A DNA stretch of 64,000 nucleotides from Pedobacter namyangjuensis (GCF_003313325.1 NZ_QMHQ01000006.1:1-64000); one strand, 5' to 3'; counted from the stretch's first letter, positions 1-9,112 are shown. Numbers and translations are program-made. Notes: a model not told the origin generated them from the sequence alone.

Positions 1-104
1 TTGAAATATCAAAAGCAGAAAAGGAGAAATTTGCACATAAGTATGCAGACAGCTTAAAAACGGAATTGACAAAAAAGAAAATCATACCATTTGAACAGAA
101 ATAA
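1..104 (+). CDS. C-terminal end of a truncated hypothetical protein
   Basis: Reading in frame from base 3 gives 33 residues ending at a TAA at 102-104. The tail is lysine-rich and charged (it ends PFEQK) and too short to assign to a family. The start lies outside the window. Because an attC-like palindrome begins eight bases after the stop, this is probably the cargo gene of a cassette like those at 48-54 kb; that is inference from position only. Confidence 0.5.
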   Translation, partial: EISKAEKEKFAHKYADSLKTELTKKKIIPFEQK

Positions 105-111
105 AAAACTA

Positions 112-245
112 CCGCCAACAAGGTATTGCCAAAATCGGGGCTGAAGTAATTCTATTGAACTTTTTTACTAAATTTAAGCTGTGGTATTTCTATAGAGCTG
201 TGGTGCTAAAAATCCCCGCATTCGGCAATACCCGAAATGTTTTTG
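112..245 (+). repeat. attC-like palindromic site (left-edge copy)
   Basis: The site opens with CCGCCAAC (112-119), continues with AAGGTATTGCC and CGGGG, and closes with CCCCG, GGCAATACCCGAAATGT and TTTTTGC. The outer arms are complementary (GGTATTGCC against GGCAATACC). It shares the stretch GTAATTCTATTGAAC and the stretch GTGCTAAAAATCC with the site at 49953-50088, so it belongs to the same family as the sites at 48-54 kb. Its right border (ATGTTTTTGC) is degenerate compared with the usual CGTTrg. Confidence 0.6.
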
Positions 246-344
246 CACCCAATTTTGATGCATAATCAAGAATCTTACTAGATTTCTTGATGAACAAGGA
301 TTTGCGAAAAAGGTCATAGCGGAACTGACAATCATTAAACCTCT

Positions 345-414
345 GGTTGGTGTTATCACCAACCATTAAATTTAAATTCGACAACCGAAAGTAACCAATT
401 AGATGGTGATAACA
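345..414 (+). promoter_or_regulatory. two mutually exclusive hairpins upstream of the lipoprotein gene
   Basis: GGTTGGTG (345-352) and CACCAACC (357-364) form a perfect 8-bp stem with a TTAT loop. The overlapping 11-mer TGTTATCACCA (351-361) is perfectly complementary to TGGTGATAACA (404-414). Both structures need CACC at 357-360, so they cannot form together. The pair ends 18 bases before the ATG at 432. This could be an attenuator-like leader, or debris of cassette borders; the sequence alone does not decide. Confidence 0.4.
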
Positions 415-431
415 ACAACTATAAAAGAAAA

Positions 432-1067
432 ATGAAAAACGCCTCTCTAATATCTTTTTTATTTCTTTTAACCATAATCTACTGCTCCTGTAAATTGAAT
501 AAAACCATAGTTGGAGATTACTACGCCAGAAATTTCGGAAAATGGTATTTAAAAATCGATTCTAACAACTCTTTTCAATTTATAAGCGAAGATTATAACG
601 CTTTATACGCTAAAAAAGAACTATTTTTTCAAACAAAAGGAGTTTGGTTCAGACGTGGAGACTCTTTATTACTAAACAGTAAACCAAGTAAATCAGGAAT
701 GTTAAGGAATAACGTCGAGATACTAGAGAAAATTGCTGAAGAATCGACGTTTATGTTTTTTGATAGTTTCGGAGATACCATTCAATTCAATAACGTTCTC
801 AAAAACCAAGTTCTCTTTGCTGCCAGATTTCACGGCGATTACTCAAAAATTAATGCTAAAGTAGTGAAAGGAGATTTTTTTGAGTTTGACTTTATTAATA
901 CTTATCAGCCTTTTACCTTTAAAATCCCAACTAATGAATCCAAGATATACAAGGTTACTCTGGCTAGAAAAGAAAAAAGTGATTACTTTAAAGATTACAT
1001 TTTTCTAATCAAAAATAAAAAGCTGATAGATCTAGTTCAGAAAAGAGAATATAGAAAGAGTAAGTAG
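432..1067 (+). CDS. hypothetical lipoprotein
   Basis: A 211-residue protein of unknown function. It starts with a short lysine-containing n-region, a hydrophobic core (residues 5-17) and a lipobox-like end, IYCSC followed by KLNK, so it is probably an outer-membrane or periplasmic lipoprotein. The mature part is rich in beta-strand-forming, charged and aromatic residues (for example FGKWYLKID and TKGVWFRRGDSLLL near residues 35-80), which resembles small lipocalin-like sensor or binding lipoproteins, but no family could be named. It follows an attC-like site and a double hairpin, so it may be a cassette gene that has lost its own 3' border. The flanking genes are unrelated. Confidence 0.7.
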   Translation: MKNASLISFLFLLTIIYCSCKLNKTIVGDYYARNFGKWYLKIDSNNSFQFISEDYNALYAKKELFFQTKGVWFRRGDSLLLNSKPSKSGMLRNNVEILEKIAEESTFMFFDSFGDTIQFNNVLKNQVLFAARFHGDYSKINAKVVKGDFFEFDFINTYQPFTFKIPTNESKIYKVTLARKEKSDYFKDYIFLIKNKKLIDLVQKREYRKSK

Positions 1068-1094
1068 CGGATATATATAAGAAACTTTCATCTC

Positions 1095-1166
1095 TAAACC
1101 CGACAGCGCCAAATAGCCCGGAATGGAGCAAAGCGCAATGAGGACTATAGGCAATGGCGGGACTGC
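1095..1166. repeat. interspersed palindromic (REP-like) element
   Basis: This lies in the 278-base gap between the lipoprotein gene and the M20 peptidase. It begins TAAACCCG and ends CGGGACTGC, the same ends as the element at 44896-44958, with a diverged centre. Next to it, near 1305-1330, is CACTTCGACAAGCTCAGA, a short sequence of the kind common in Bacteroidota intergenic regions. No gene is seen in the gap. Confidence 0.45.
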
Positions 1167-1345
1167 AGCAACTATGAAAAACTGCCATTCGTTTTCAACA
1201 AAAAAATCCCTGCTTAGATAAATAAACAGGGATTTATGGTAATCAGTCTAAGAAATCGTTTCTATTTTAAATAATGTAGGCGTGAGCGTGTTGAAGACTT
1301 ATAAAAGGCACTTCGACAAGCTCAGACTAACAACTGAATAAAAAA

Positions 1346-2716
1346 TTACTTACTCAACTCAGCAAAATATTTGTGAAACAACGGCAACGTTTCTATGCCT
1401 TTGTAATAATTAAAAATATCGTATTTCTCGTTTGGCGAATGCAATGCATCGCTGTCTAAACCAAAACCAAAAAGTACAGATTTAATGCCCAGCACATCTT
1501 CGAACAAAGCTACAATCGGAATACTGCCTCCGCCACGCGTTGGGATAGCCGTTTTACCGAAACTGTCTTCAATAGCTTTTTCTGCAGCTTTGTAAGCAAT
1601 ACTGTCTGTAGGCGTTACAACCGGTTCGCCACCGTGATGCGGTGTAACCTTAACTTTAACTCCTGCAGGTGCAATGCTCTCGAAATGTTTCGCGAAAATC
1701 TCAGAAATCTCTTCAGAACTTTGATTAGGCACCAAACGCATAGATATTTTTGCATTTGCCTTGCTTGGCAATACGGTTTTTGCTCCTTCGCCAATGTACC
1801 CGCTCCAAATACCGTTTACCTCTAACGTAGGGCGAGTGCCTGTACGCTCTAAAGTGCTGTAGCCTTTTTCGCCCCAAACGGCATCTATTGCTAAATCTTG
1901 TTTGTATTCTTCCTCGTCGTAAGGTGCAGAATTTAAGGCTTTTTTCTCCTCGTCTGTTAATTCTACCACTTTATCGTAAAATGCAGGAATGGTAATGTGG
2001 TTGTTTTCGTCGTGCAAAGAAGCGATCATTTTGCAAAGAATTGTTGCCGGGTTTGCTACTGCCCCCCCATAAACGCCAGAGTGCAAATCTCTGTTCGGAC
2101 CAACAACTTCTACTTCCATATAAGCTAAACCACGTAAACCAGTCTCAATAGATGGGTTTTCCATGCTAATCATCGATGTATCGGAAATTAAAACTACATC
2201 AGCTTTTAATCGCTCTGTGTTAGCTTTAACAAAAATACCCAAGTTTGCCGAACCAACTTCCTCCTCGCCTTCAATCATAAACTTAACGTTGCAAGCCAAA
2301 GTGTTGGTTTTCATCATCAATTCAAATGCCTTTACGTGCATGTAGAACTGCCCTTTATCGTCGCAAGCGCCACGAGCATAAATTTTACCATCGCGTACGG
2401 TTGGCTCAAAAGGTGGCGTTTCCCACAATTCCAACGGATCTGCCGGCTGTACATCGTAGTGTCCGTAAACCAAGACCGTTGGTAAACTTGCATCAATTAT
2501 TTTCTCGCCATAAACGATGGGATAACCAGCTGTTTCGCAAATTTCAACTTTATCTGCACCCGCATCTTTAAGTTTTTGCGCTACAAAATCGGCTGTTTTT
2601 AACACATCGGCTTTATATTTTGGATCGGCACTAACCGATGGAAAACGCAATAACTCAAACAACTCATCTAAAAAGCGTTGTTTGTTATCTTCAACATATT
2701 TTTTGATTTCTTGCAT
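1346..2716 (-). CDS. M20 family dipeptidase
   Basis: A 456-residue cytoplasmic zinc peptidase of the M20 dipeptidase (carnosinase/CPG2-like) group, which hydrolyses dipeptides or short peptides. The di-zinc site is visible: H86 and D88 in GHYDVQP, an Asp in GACDDKGQ (about 119-120), the Glu pair in IEGEEEVGS (about 151-152), D179 in ISDTS, and a late His in DALHSPNEKYD. The lid/dimerisation domain lies between roughly residues 200 and 350 (RDLHSGVYGG is its usual entry motif). Length matches the family. No signal peptide is present. It is a single-gene unit, with a Bacteroidota-type promoter just upstream of its ATG. The true substrate cannot be read from the sequence. Confidence 0.93.
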   Translation of the reverse strand: MQEIKKYVEDNKQRFLDELFELLRFPSVSADPKYKADVLKTADFVAQKLKDAGADKVEICETAGYPIVYGEKIIDASLPTVLVYGHYDVQPADPLELWETPPFEPTVRDGKIYARGACDDKGQFYMHVKAFELMMKTNTLACNVKFMIEGEEEVGSANLGIFVKANTERLKADVVLISDTSMISMENPSIETGLRGLAYMEVEVVGPNRDLHSGVYGGAVANPATILCKMIASLHDENNHITIPAFYDKVVELTDEEKKALNSAPYDEEEYKQDLAIDAVWGEKGYSTLERTGTRPTLEVNGIWSGYIGEGAKTVLPSKANAKISMRLVPNQSSEEISEIFAKHFESIAPAGVKVKVTPHHGGEPVVTPTDSIAYKAAEKAIEDSFGKTAIPTRGGGSIPIVALFEDVLGIKSVLFGFGLDSDALHSPNEKYDIFNYYKGIETLPLFHKYFAELSK

Positions 2717-2733
2717 AACATTTATATTTTGAA

Positions 2734-2766
2734 CAAATATAGCTTTTTTGATAAAGCCACCTCAAA
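2734..2766 (-). promoter_or_regulatory. Bacteroidota-type promoter of the M20 peptidase
   Basis: On the minus strand TTTG (2766-2763) is followed after 21 bases by TATATTTG (2741-2734), matching the Bacteroidota pattern TTTG then TAnnTTTG. The -7 box ends 17 bases before the ATG at 2716, so the leader is very short. Confidence 0.6.
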
Positions 2767-2859
2767 AACTATAAAGCAAATTAATATAGAGGCTAAAAAC
2801 ATGGTATAATCTTTACACAGAGGCTATATTTATTACCTTAGCAGAAACAAAACCTCGTG

Positions 2860-3393
2860 ATGCAAACATTTACCAACGAAACAATAGATTTAACTCTTTT
2901 ACCCAAATATGAGGAAGTGGTGCTGGAGAAACCGCATCCAAATTATTGGAAAGTTATTATTATTAACCTGAGTGTTTTTCTGGTTATTTTTGGTGCTTTT
3001 GCAACAAGCGTTTTATTTTTAGACGAATCTTTTACAGTTAATAAATGGTATTTAGCGGGCGGTTTTGCAGTGCTAGCCGTTGTACTTTTTACTTTATATC
3101 GTGCCAGTTTTAAAAAAAGAGGTTTCGCATTGCGAGAAAAAGACATCATCTATAAACACGGCATTATTGCTGAAACTACTACCATTATTCCGTTAAATAG
3201 AATTCAGCACGTGGCATTGGCCGAAGGTGCAGTTTCAAGAATATACGGATTAGCAACGCTGCAGATTTTTACAGCTGGTGGCGCCAGTGGAAATGTAAAT
3301 ATTGCCGGAATTGCGGTAGAGCAGGCTAAAACCATTAAAGAAGCTTTGGTAAAACGCATTGATTTAGTGGAGGAGCAAACGCAGCATGCCTAA
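2860..3393 (+). CDS. PH domain-containing membrane protein, YdbS-like
   Basis: This is about 177 residues: a short cytoplasmic N-terminus, two transmembrane helices (roughly residues 30-52 and 62-82) and one bacterial PH domain (bPH2, formerly DUF304) after KKRGFALREKDIIYKHGIIAET. The signature of the family, PLNRIQHVALAEGAVSRIYG followed by LQIFTAGG, is clear. In Bacillus the YdbS/YdbT pair is linked to tolerance of foreign antimicrobials at the membrane; its role here is inferred from the pair arrangement. The ATG at 2860 is preferred over the GTG immediately before it. Its end overlaps the next gene by eight bases, so the two are certainly co-transcribed and probably translationally coupled. 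Confidence 0.88.
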   Translation: MQTFTNETIDLTLLPKYEEVVLEKPHPNYWKVIIINLSVFLVIFGAFATSVLFLDESFTVNKWYLAGGFAVLAVVLFTLYRASFKKRGFALREKDIIYKHGIIAETTTIIPLNRIQHVALAEGAVSRIYGLATLQIFTAGGASGNVNIAGIAVEQAKTIKEALVKRIDLVEEQTQHA

Positions 3394-4891
3394 TTTGGAT
3401 TTTAGTAAGCCACAACGGCAGTCGGCAGTGGGCATTATTGCTTTAATTGCCCATAGCGCACAAAAAGTAATTAGGGCAACAGCCATACCCATATTTATTT
3501 TTATAATTAAAGCCAAGGCAACCGAATTGGCTTACGTGCTACTGGGCGCATTTATTTTACTTGTAATCAGTGCAGTATTTACTTATTTAAGTTATTTAAA
3601 GTTTACATTTTTTCTAGATGAAGAAAAGCAGGAATTTATAGTAAACGAAGGGATCTTAAATAGAACTTTACTCGCCATACCGCTAGGGAAAATACAGCAG
3701 ATTAATATTAACCAATCTTTTTTACAGAAATTGGTTGGCGTACATAGTTTGCAAATAGATACAGCCGGCAATGATGGTAAGGAAGTGAGTATAAAAGCAA
3801 TTGATCACCAAATTGCATTAGCATTAAAAGAACGTTTATTAAATGGACGTATAATTGCCGAAGCTGCTAAAAATGAAAGTATTGAGGCAGAGAGACCAAT
3901 TATACCTTTTATAAAAATAAGCACCAGTACTTTAGCAAAAGTTGGCTTAACGTCTCATTACGGCAGCAGTTTAGCATTGCTAGTGGGTTTTACCTACGCG
4001 GTTTTCCATAATATAAAAGATCTTTTAAAAGCTTTTGATACCGACAATGGGCAAGTGGAAGCATTAATAGAAAAAGGTTTCAATTTAGCTTCTATAGGTA
4101 TTTTAGTAATTGCTTTACTGGTAGTTTTGTTGCTGATTAACTTAGTACGAACGTTTATAAAATATTATAACCTTCAAATTAGCAAACACAAAAATTCGCT
4201 ACTAATTTCTTCTGGTTTATTAGCTACCAAAAACACTTTATTAAGCCCTAAAAAGGTACAACTTACTACCTACAGTCAAAATTATTTTCAGCGAAAGCTG
4301 AATATGCTAAATTTAGAATTAAAGCAAACCGAGGTGGGCAACCAACAGGATGGCGAAGAAGTTCGTAGTTCAAATTTGTCTTTACCTGGCTGTAGCAAAG
4401 CCGAAAAAGACGCTATATTGGAGCTGATTTTAGGGAAACTTCAGTCAGAGAATTTGTTGCTTAAGCCAAACTTTAGGTTTTTAAACCTGCCTATTTTCTT
4501 TAAAGCAGTTTTGCCAGTGGCGATATTTTTTGTCTTGCTTAACTTTTTTAACGAGTTAAAGCCTTACTACCCTTTGGCTATTGCTTATTTCTTTTTGACA
4601 GGGTTGATGATTTTTATCAGTTTTAAAAACCATCGTTTAACGGTAAATCAAGATGTAATCATCAAAAAATCTGGCATTTGGGATATTACTAACGAACACT
4701 TATTGCCGCACAAAATACAATCCATTTCTACTTTCCAGTATCCTTGGCATAAAAGTGTAGATGTTGGGCATGTAGATTTACACACCGCTGCAGGCGTTGT
4801 TCATTTTAAGTTCGGCAATTACACGCAAATTAAACAGCTAGTTAACTATTGGTTGTACCAGGTTGAGAGTGGAGACAAAGATTGGATGTGA
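3386..4891 (+). CDS. PH domain-containing membrane protein, YdbT-like
   Basis: A 501-residue partner of the preceding gene. It has three bPH2 repeats, each preceded by a pair of hydrophobic helices: the first around residues 80-155 (IPLGKIQQININQSFLQKLVG, LQIDTAGNDG), the second around 270-345 (LSPKKVQLTTYSQNYFQRKL), and the third around 425-495 (LPHKIQSISTFQYPW, DLHTAAGVVHFKF). Six or so membrane segments make it an inner-membrane protein. This size and triple-domain layout is the usual one for YdbT-type proteins. The gene overlaps its upstream neighbour by eight bases. The biochemical function of the family is not established. Confidence 0.87.
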   Translation: MPNLDFSKPQRQSAVGIIALIAHSAQKVIRATAIPIFIFIIKAKATELAYVLLGAFILLVISAVFTYLSYLKFTFFLDEEKQEFIVNEGILNRTLLAIPLGKIQQININQSFLQKLVGVHSLQIDTAGNDGKEVSIKAIDHQIALALKERLLNGRIIAEAAKNESIEAERPIIPFIKISTSTLAKVGLTSHYGSSLALLVGFTYAVFHNIKDLLKAFDTDNGQVEALIEKGFNLASIGILVIALLVVLLLINLVRTFIKYYNLQISKHKNSLLISSGLLATKNTLLSPKKVQLTTYSQNYFQRKLNMLNLELKQTEVGNQQDGEEVRSSNLSLPGCSKAEKDAILELILGKLQSENLLLKPNFRFLNLPIFFKAVLPVAIFFVLLNFFNELKPYYPLAIAYFFLTGLMIFISFKNHRLTVNQDVIIKKSGIWDITNEHLLPHKIQSISTFQYPWHKSVDVGHVDLHTAAGVVHFKFGNYTQIKQLVNYWLYQVESGDKDWM

Positions 4892-4983
4892 AAAACTTAG
4901 CGGTTTAAAGTAGAAAAACCATATAAGAAATATAAGTTTCGTGAATTAATATACATCTTATATGGTTAAAATTACAACAGGTA

Positions 4984-5295
4984 TTAAAGCATCATGATAC
5001 CTTTTATGGTAGCAACTTTTTTATAAACCGCAATTACTTCATCGGCATTCTGCATCTGTTTTTTTACTGTAATAGATACATATTTACCAGTTTTAGATGG
5101 TTGTTCTATAAATTTATCATCAGGTAAAGCTGCACGTAATTCTCCTATTTTATCAATTCCGCCTGTTATAATAAATTTGAAATTATAAATACCAGGAAAC
5201 TGCTCAACGATTTCTAATTTCTCTTTTAAATTAGCGTAGCTATCTTTACTCCCTCCCTCAGGAATATCAGAAAATTCAATGTGTTTATCACTCAT
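4984..5295 (-). CDS. DUF493 family protein
   Basis: A 103-residue soluble protein of the DUF493 (YbeD-like) family, a small ferredoxin-like alpha/beta fold often proposed to be regulatory. The central FPGIYNFKFIITGG and the later KYVSITVKKQMQNADEV fit the family's alternating strands and helices. Length is slightly greater than the roughly 90-residue E. coli protein because of an N-terminal extension rich in Ser and Asp. It stands alone on the minus strand and faces away from the helicase gene. No catalytic residues are expected or seen. Confidence 0.8.
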   Translation of the reverse strand: MSDKHIEFSDIPEGGSKDSYANLKEKLEIVEQFPGIYNFKFIITGGIDKIGELRAALPDDKFIEQPSKTGKYVSITVKKQMQNADEVIAVYKKVATIKGIMML

Positions 5296-5485
5296 AATAA
5301 TAATATATCAAATTCTATTCCCAGATAAGCAATATGCAATTTTGTCATAATTTTTCTAGTTAGTTGGATTTGGAATATTGCATTGCTATTTTAACCATAT
5401 AAAAAGTATAAGCTAAAGATAAGTTTTATGGCCATAAATCCGCTTTGGGTTTCCACCTTGATAGATGCACACCCCCTATTAAACT

Positions 5486-5560
5486 AAACCTTGGCGAAGC
5501 GGTTATGGAGCCGATTTTTCTTCGGCGGAATTTGAGCGGAGCAAAGGGCTGAGGTTGCCA
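5486..5560. repeat. REP-like palindromic element
   Basis: The 400-base gap between the DUF493 gene and the helicase has no gene. It holds a degenerate interspersed element: AAACCTTGGCGAAGCGG, a small hairpin (GCCGA 5510-5514 with TCGGC 5522-5526) and GCGGAGCAAAGGGCTGAGG. The order of blocks resembles the elements near 1.1, 10.7, 44.9 and 47.3 kb, although the identity is low. Confidence 0.35.
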
Positions 5561-5690
5561 TAATACCCAGGTTTTGATTTACCCCTAAATCTTTTTAAGG
5601 AGACTTTTTAAATCTTCGTTTTGATGATAAAAAAATATAAAATAGGCTAGTTATTTACCAACACCTTTTCATAACCAACACATTATTTCT

Positions 5691-5698
5691 TATTTTTG
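5691..5698 (+). promoter_or_regulatory. -7 box of the helicase promoter
   Basis: TATTTTTG fits the TAnnTTTG consensus. It overlaps the TTG at 5696 that would open the longest reading frame, which argues that translation really starts further down, at the TTG at 5723. No convincing -33 element is seen. Confidence 0.5.
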
Positions 5699-5722
5699 AG
5701 GTTCAAAAAGACAGGAACGGAT

Positions 5723-8014
5723 TTGGATTATTTAGCAGGATTAAACCCACAACAAAGAGCAGCGGTAGAAAATACACAAGGACCAGTAATGATTGTTGCT
5801 GGTGCGGGTTCGGGAAAAACTAGGGTAATTACCTATAGGGTTGCACATTTGATACAAAAAGGCGTTGATCCTTTTAATATTTTGGTGCTTACATTTACCA
5901 ATAAAGCCAGTAAAGATATGCGTGAGCGTATTAGCAAGGTAATTGGGCCTGAAGCTAAAAATATTTGGATGGGAACATTTCACTCGGTTTTCGCCAAAAT
6001 TCTGCGTGTTGAAGCAGAGAAAATCGGCTATCCTTCTAACTTTACCATTTACGATACAGACGATAGTAAAAGTTTAATTCGCACGATATTAAGAGAAATG
6101 CAGTTGGATGATAAACTGTATGCTGCCAATGTGGTTTACAATCGTATTTCATCAGCGAAAAACAATTTAATTTCTCACACCGAATATTTAGAAAACGACC
6201 AATTACAGGCAGAAGATGCCGGCAATAAACGTCCGCTGTTAGGGGTTATTTACGAAACCTATGCTAAACGTTGCTACAAGGCAGGTGCGATGGATTTCGA
6301 CGATTTGTTATTTAAAACTAACGTTTTGTTAAAAAACCATCCTGATGTATTGAACAAATACCAACATAAGTTTAAGTATTTGATGGTTGATGAGTATCAG
6401 GACACCAACTTCTCGCAGTACACGATTGTGAAAAAGCTGGCAGCAGCGCACCAAAACATCTGCGTTGTGGGCGATGATGCACAAAGTATCTACGCTTTCC
6501 GTGGGGCTAACATTCAAAACATTTTAAATTTCGAGAGAGATTATCCTGATTTGAAGGTTTACAAATTGGAGCAAAACTATCGTTCTACGCAGAACATTGT
6601 AGAGGTTGCCAATAGCATTATTGCCAACAACAAAAATCAGTTAGAAAAAAATGTATTTTCTGACAATGAAAAAGGTGATAGAATTAAGGTTTCTAGAGCT
6701 TTTACAGATAATGAGGAAGGTAAATTAGTTGCCGAAGCTATTGTACAAGATAGGCTAAATGCAGGGATAACGTATAAGGATTTTGCAATTCTATACCGTA
6801 CAAATGCGCAAAGTAGAGCAATGGAGGAAGCTTTAAGAAAGCTAAATGTTCCTTACAAAATCTATGGTGGTTTGTCTTTCTATCAACGTAAAGAGATTAA
6901 AGATTTAATTGCTTATTTCCGACTAACTTTTAATCCGGCTGACGAGGAAGCGATAAAACGTGTAATTAATTATCCGAGAAGAGGTTTAGGGGATACGACT
7001 TTAGAAAAAATCTCTGTTGCCGCCGATAAACATGATATTACCATGTGGCAGGTAATCTGCAATCCGCATCAGTATTTAGAGGGGCGAATCCCGAATCAGC
7101 TTAACGATTTTGCGGTAATGGTACAGAGTTTTGCCGCAGAATCTAAAAAATTAGATGCTTACGATACCGCCTTATTTATTGCGCAACACAGTGGAATTTT
7201 AAAGGAATTACATACTGACGATAGCGTGGAAGGCAGAGCCAGATACGAAAACATACAAGAATTACTAAACGGTATTAAGGAGTTTGCCGAGCGAGAGGAC
7301 ATTGAAGATAGAAGTTTAGCTATTTTTATGCAAGACATTGCTTTGCTTACCAACGACGATAAAGACAAGGACAAAGATGCAGATACGGTTTCGCTAATGA
7401 CCATTCACTCTGCCAAAGGTTTGGAGTTTAAAAACGTATTTATTGTTGGGCTGGAGGAGAATCTTTTCCCATCTCAAATGTCTTTAACTTCTAGAACTGA
7501 TTTGGAAGAAGAGCGCCGTTTGTTTTATGTGGCAATAACCAGAGCAGAGAAAAAACTAACTATCACCTACGCTACTTCTCGTTATCGTTGGGGTACGCTA
7601 ACTTCTTGCGAACCAAGTAGATTCATTAATGAAATTAGCCCTGCTTATTTAGAGTTAGAAGTGGTTAAACCTGCAAAAGGAACGTTTAGTAACAATAGTT
7701 TTGATAGCGAACGTAAAACTTGGAGCCAGCAAAGAGAAGTTACTGCAAAGCCATCACTTAGTAGCAGTAGCACCGTAATTAGACCGAAAACCACCTCTAT
7801 GCTACCTAAAGCACACGTTCCTACCCCTGGGTTTGCACCGAATGCAGCTAACGAGTTTCAGAATGGAATGGATGTTGAACATGAAAAATTTGGTTTCGGA
7901 AAAATTGTAAACCTTGAAGGTATTTTGCCAGATGTTAAGGCCACTGTTTTCTTTCAGGGTTTAGGCAATAAACAGTTGTTGCTAAAATTTGCGAAGTTGA
8001 GGATAGTGAAATAG
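5723..8014 (+). CDS. ATP-dependent DNA helicase, UvrD/PcrA/Rep family
   Basis: About 763 residues of a superfamily 1A 3'-5' helicase that unwinds DNA in repair and replication restart. Visible motifs: Q-like LAGLNPQQRAAV at the start, Walker A GAGSGKT, motif Ia TFTNKAS, motif II VDEYQDTN, motif III VGDDAQSIYAFRGA, motif IV EQNYRST, motif V VSLMTIHSAKGLEFKNVF and motif VI VAITRAEKKL. A proline/serine-rich linker leads to a C-terminal Tudor-like domain (VEHEKFGFGKIVNLEG) as in PcrA. There is no ATG near the start. The TTG at 5723 places the usual DYLAGLN at the N-terminus, follows a purine-rich AGGAACGG, and lies downstream of the -7 box; the alternative TTG at 5696 adds nine residues. The gene stands alone. 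Confidence 0.95.
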   Translation: MDYLAGLNPQQRAAVENTQGPVMIVAGAGSGKTRVITYRVAHLIQKGVDPFNILVLTFTNKASKDMRERISKVIGPEAKNIWMGTFHSVFAKILRVEAEKIGYPSNFTIYDTDDSKSLIRTILREMQLDDKLYAANVVYNRISSAKNNLISHTEYLENDQLQAEDAGNKRPLLGVIYETYAKRCYKAGAMDFDDLLFKTNVLLKNHPDVLNKYQHKFKYLMVDEYQDTNFSQYTIVKKLAAAHQNICVVGDDAQSIYAFRGANIQNILNFERDYPDLKVYKLEQNYRSTQNIVEVANSIIANNKNQLEKNVFSDNEKGDRIKVSRAFTDNEEGKLVAEAIVQDRLNAGITYKDFAILYRTNAQSRAMEEALRKLNVPYKIYGGLSFYQRKEIKDLIAYFRLTFNPADEEAIKRVINYPRRGLGDTTLEKISVAADKHDITMWQVICNPHQYLEGRIPNQLNDFAVMVQSFAAESKKLDAYDTALFIAQHSGILKELHTDDSVEGRARYENIQELLNGIKEFAEREDIEDRSLAIFMQDIALLTNDDKDKDKDADTVSLMTIHSAKGLEFKNVFIVGLEENLFPSQMSLTSRTDLEEERRLFYVAITRAEKKLTITYATSRYRWGTLTSCEPSRFINEISPAYLELEVVKPAKGTFSNNSFDSERKTWSQQREVTAKPSLSSSSTVIRPKTTSMLPKAHVPTPGFAPNAANEFQNGMDVEHEKFGFGKIVNLEGILPDVKATVFFQGLGNKQLLLKFAKLRIVK

Positions 8015-8021
8015 TATTTAT

Positions 8022-8165
8022 CCGCAAAGACATAAACAGCATAAAGTATTCTTGCGGTCCGCTAAAACTTACTTTTAACCGCAAAGACACTAAGAGCACA
8101 AAGTTTATTATTCGTTTGGCCGATGTAATCATCAACCCACTAAAACTTATGTTTAACTGCAAAGA
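8022..8165. repeat. tandem pair of interspersed repeat units
   Basis: Two diverged copies of a unit follow the helicase gene: CCGCAAAGACATAAACAGCA and CCGCAAAGACACTAAGAGCA, each followed by CACTAAAACTTA- or CGCTAAAACTTA-type sequence and TTTAACYGCAAAG. The gap (8015-8440) carries no open gene. Related sequence, in the opposite orientation, is seen near 33188-33252 (CTTTGTGTCATTGCGG). Confidence 0.5.
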
Positions 8166-8440
8166 AAGAGAATAAAAATTATTTATGAAAAGTTATGCTC
8201 AGTTCGGTTGGGTATACTAAAGCAAGGATAGGCTAACATTCCGATTTCCGTTTTTAGGAGAATGACGAACTTTATAAATAATTTTATATATTTGAACTTT
8301 AAGGATTACAGCATTTCGATGAATTCTTAACCAAAACCTTTTCTCTAGAAAATATGCCTTGTTTCTCAAACTCATATTTTTGTTTTGGTTATTTCATAAT
8401 GCCACCTACAATACCTAATTTTCACCTATAATTTTATCAA

Positions 8441-9112
8441 ATGAGTTTCGACTATAATACTACACGTAGCGACTTAATTTTGGCAGAGTATGGTAGAAAT
8501 GTACAAAACATGGTTAAGTACATTATCGATTTGCCAACTAAGGAAGAACGTAATAAATATGCCCAAGCGGTAATAGATTTAATGGGATTTCTAAACCCAC
8601 ACCTGCGAGATGTTGCAGATTTTAAGCATAAACTTTGGGATCATTTACACATTATTTCTGATTATAAGATTGATGTAGATAGCCCCTACCCTAAACCAAC
8701 GCCAGAAGAAGCTAGGTTTAAACCCGCTCACATGGGTTATCCTCAACAAAAAATAACCTACAAACATTACGGAAAAACAGTTGAAAAACTAATTTCCAAA
8801 ACAATGGAAGAGGAAAATCCAGAACGTAAATCTGCTATGGTACAAGGCATTGCCAACTTTATGAAAATGGCTTACGTACAATGGAATAAAGATAACGTAG
8901 CTGACGAAGTAATTATCAAAAACCTTCGCGAACTATCTGGTGGCAATTTGGAGTTAGAAGAAAATGTCAACCTACAAAAAGTAGAGTTCAGACCACAATC
9001 TAACAGACAAAACAACAACAATCGCGGCAGAAACAACAACAATAAAGGACGCCAAAACAACAACGGTGGACGCCCACAGCAAAAAAATAATAATCAAAAA
9101 CAAAGATATTAA
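8441..9112 (+). CDS. DUF4290 domain-containing protein
   Basis: A 223-residue protein of the DUF4290 family, which is confined mainly to Bacteroidota and has no known activity. The conserved part spans about residues 1-165 (it opens SFDYNTTRSDLILAEYGRN; KLWDHLHIISDYKIDVDSPY follows near residue 65). The tail from about 185 to the end is a low-complexity run of Asn, Arg, Gly and Gln containing RGRNNNN- and GGRPQQ-type steps, as in RNA-binding disordered tails. It lies 88 bases upstream of murA on the same strand, a neighbourhood that hints at a cell-envelope or growth-coupled role. RNA binding by the tail is inference. Confidence 0.88.
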   Translation: MSFDYNTTRSDLILAEYGRNVQNMVKYIIDLPTKEERNKYAQAVIDLMGFLNPHLRDVADFKHKLWDHLHIISDYKIDVDSPYPKPTPEEARFKPAHMGYPQQKITYKHYGKTVEKLISKTMEEENPERKSAMVQGIANFMKMAYVQWNKDNVADEVIIKNLRELSGGNLELEENVNLQKVEFRPQSNRQNNNNRGRNNNNKGRQNNNGGRPQQKNNNQKQRY

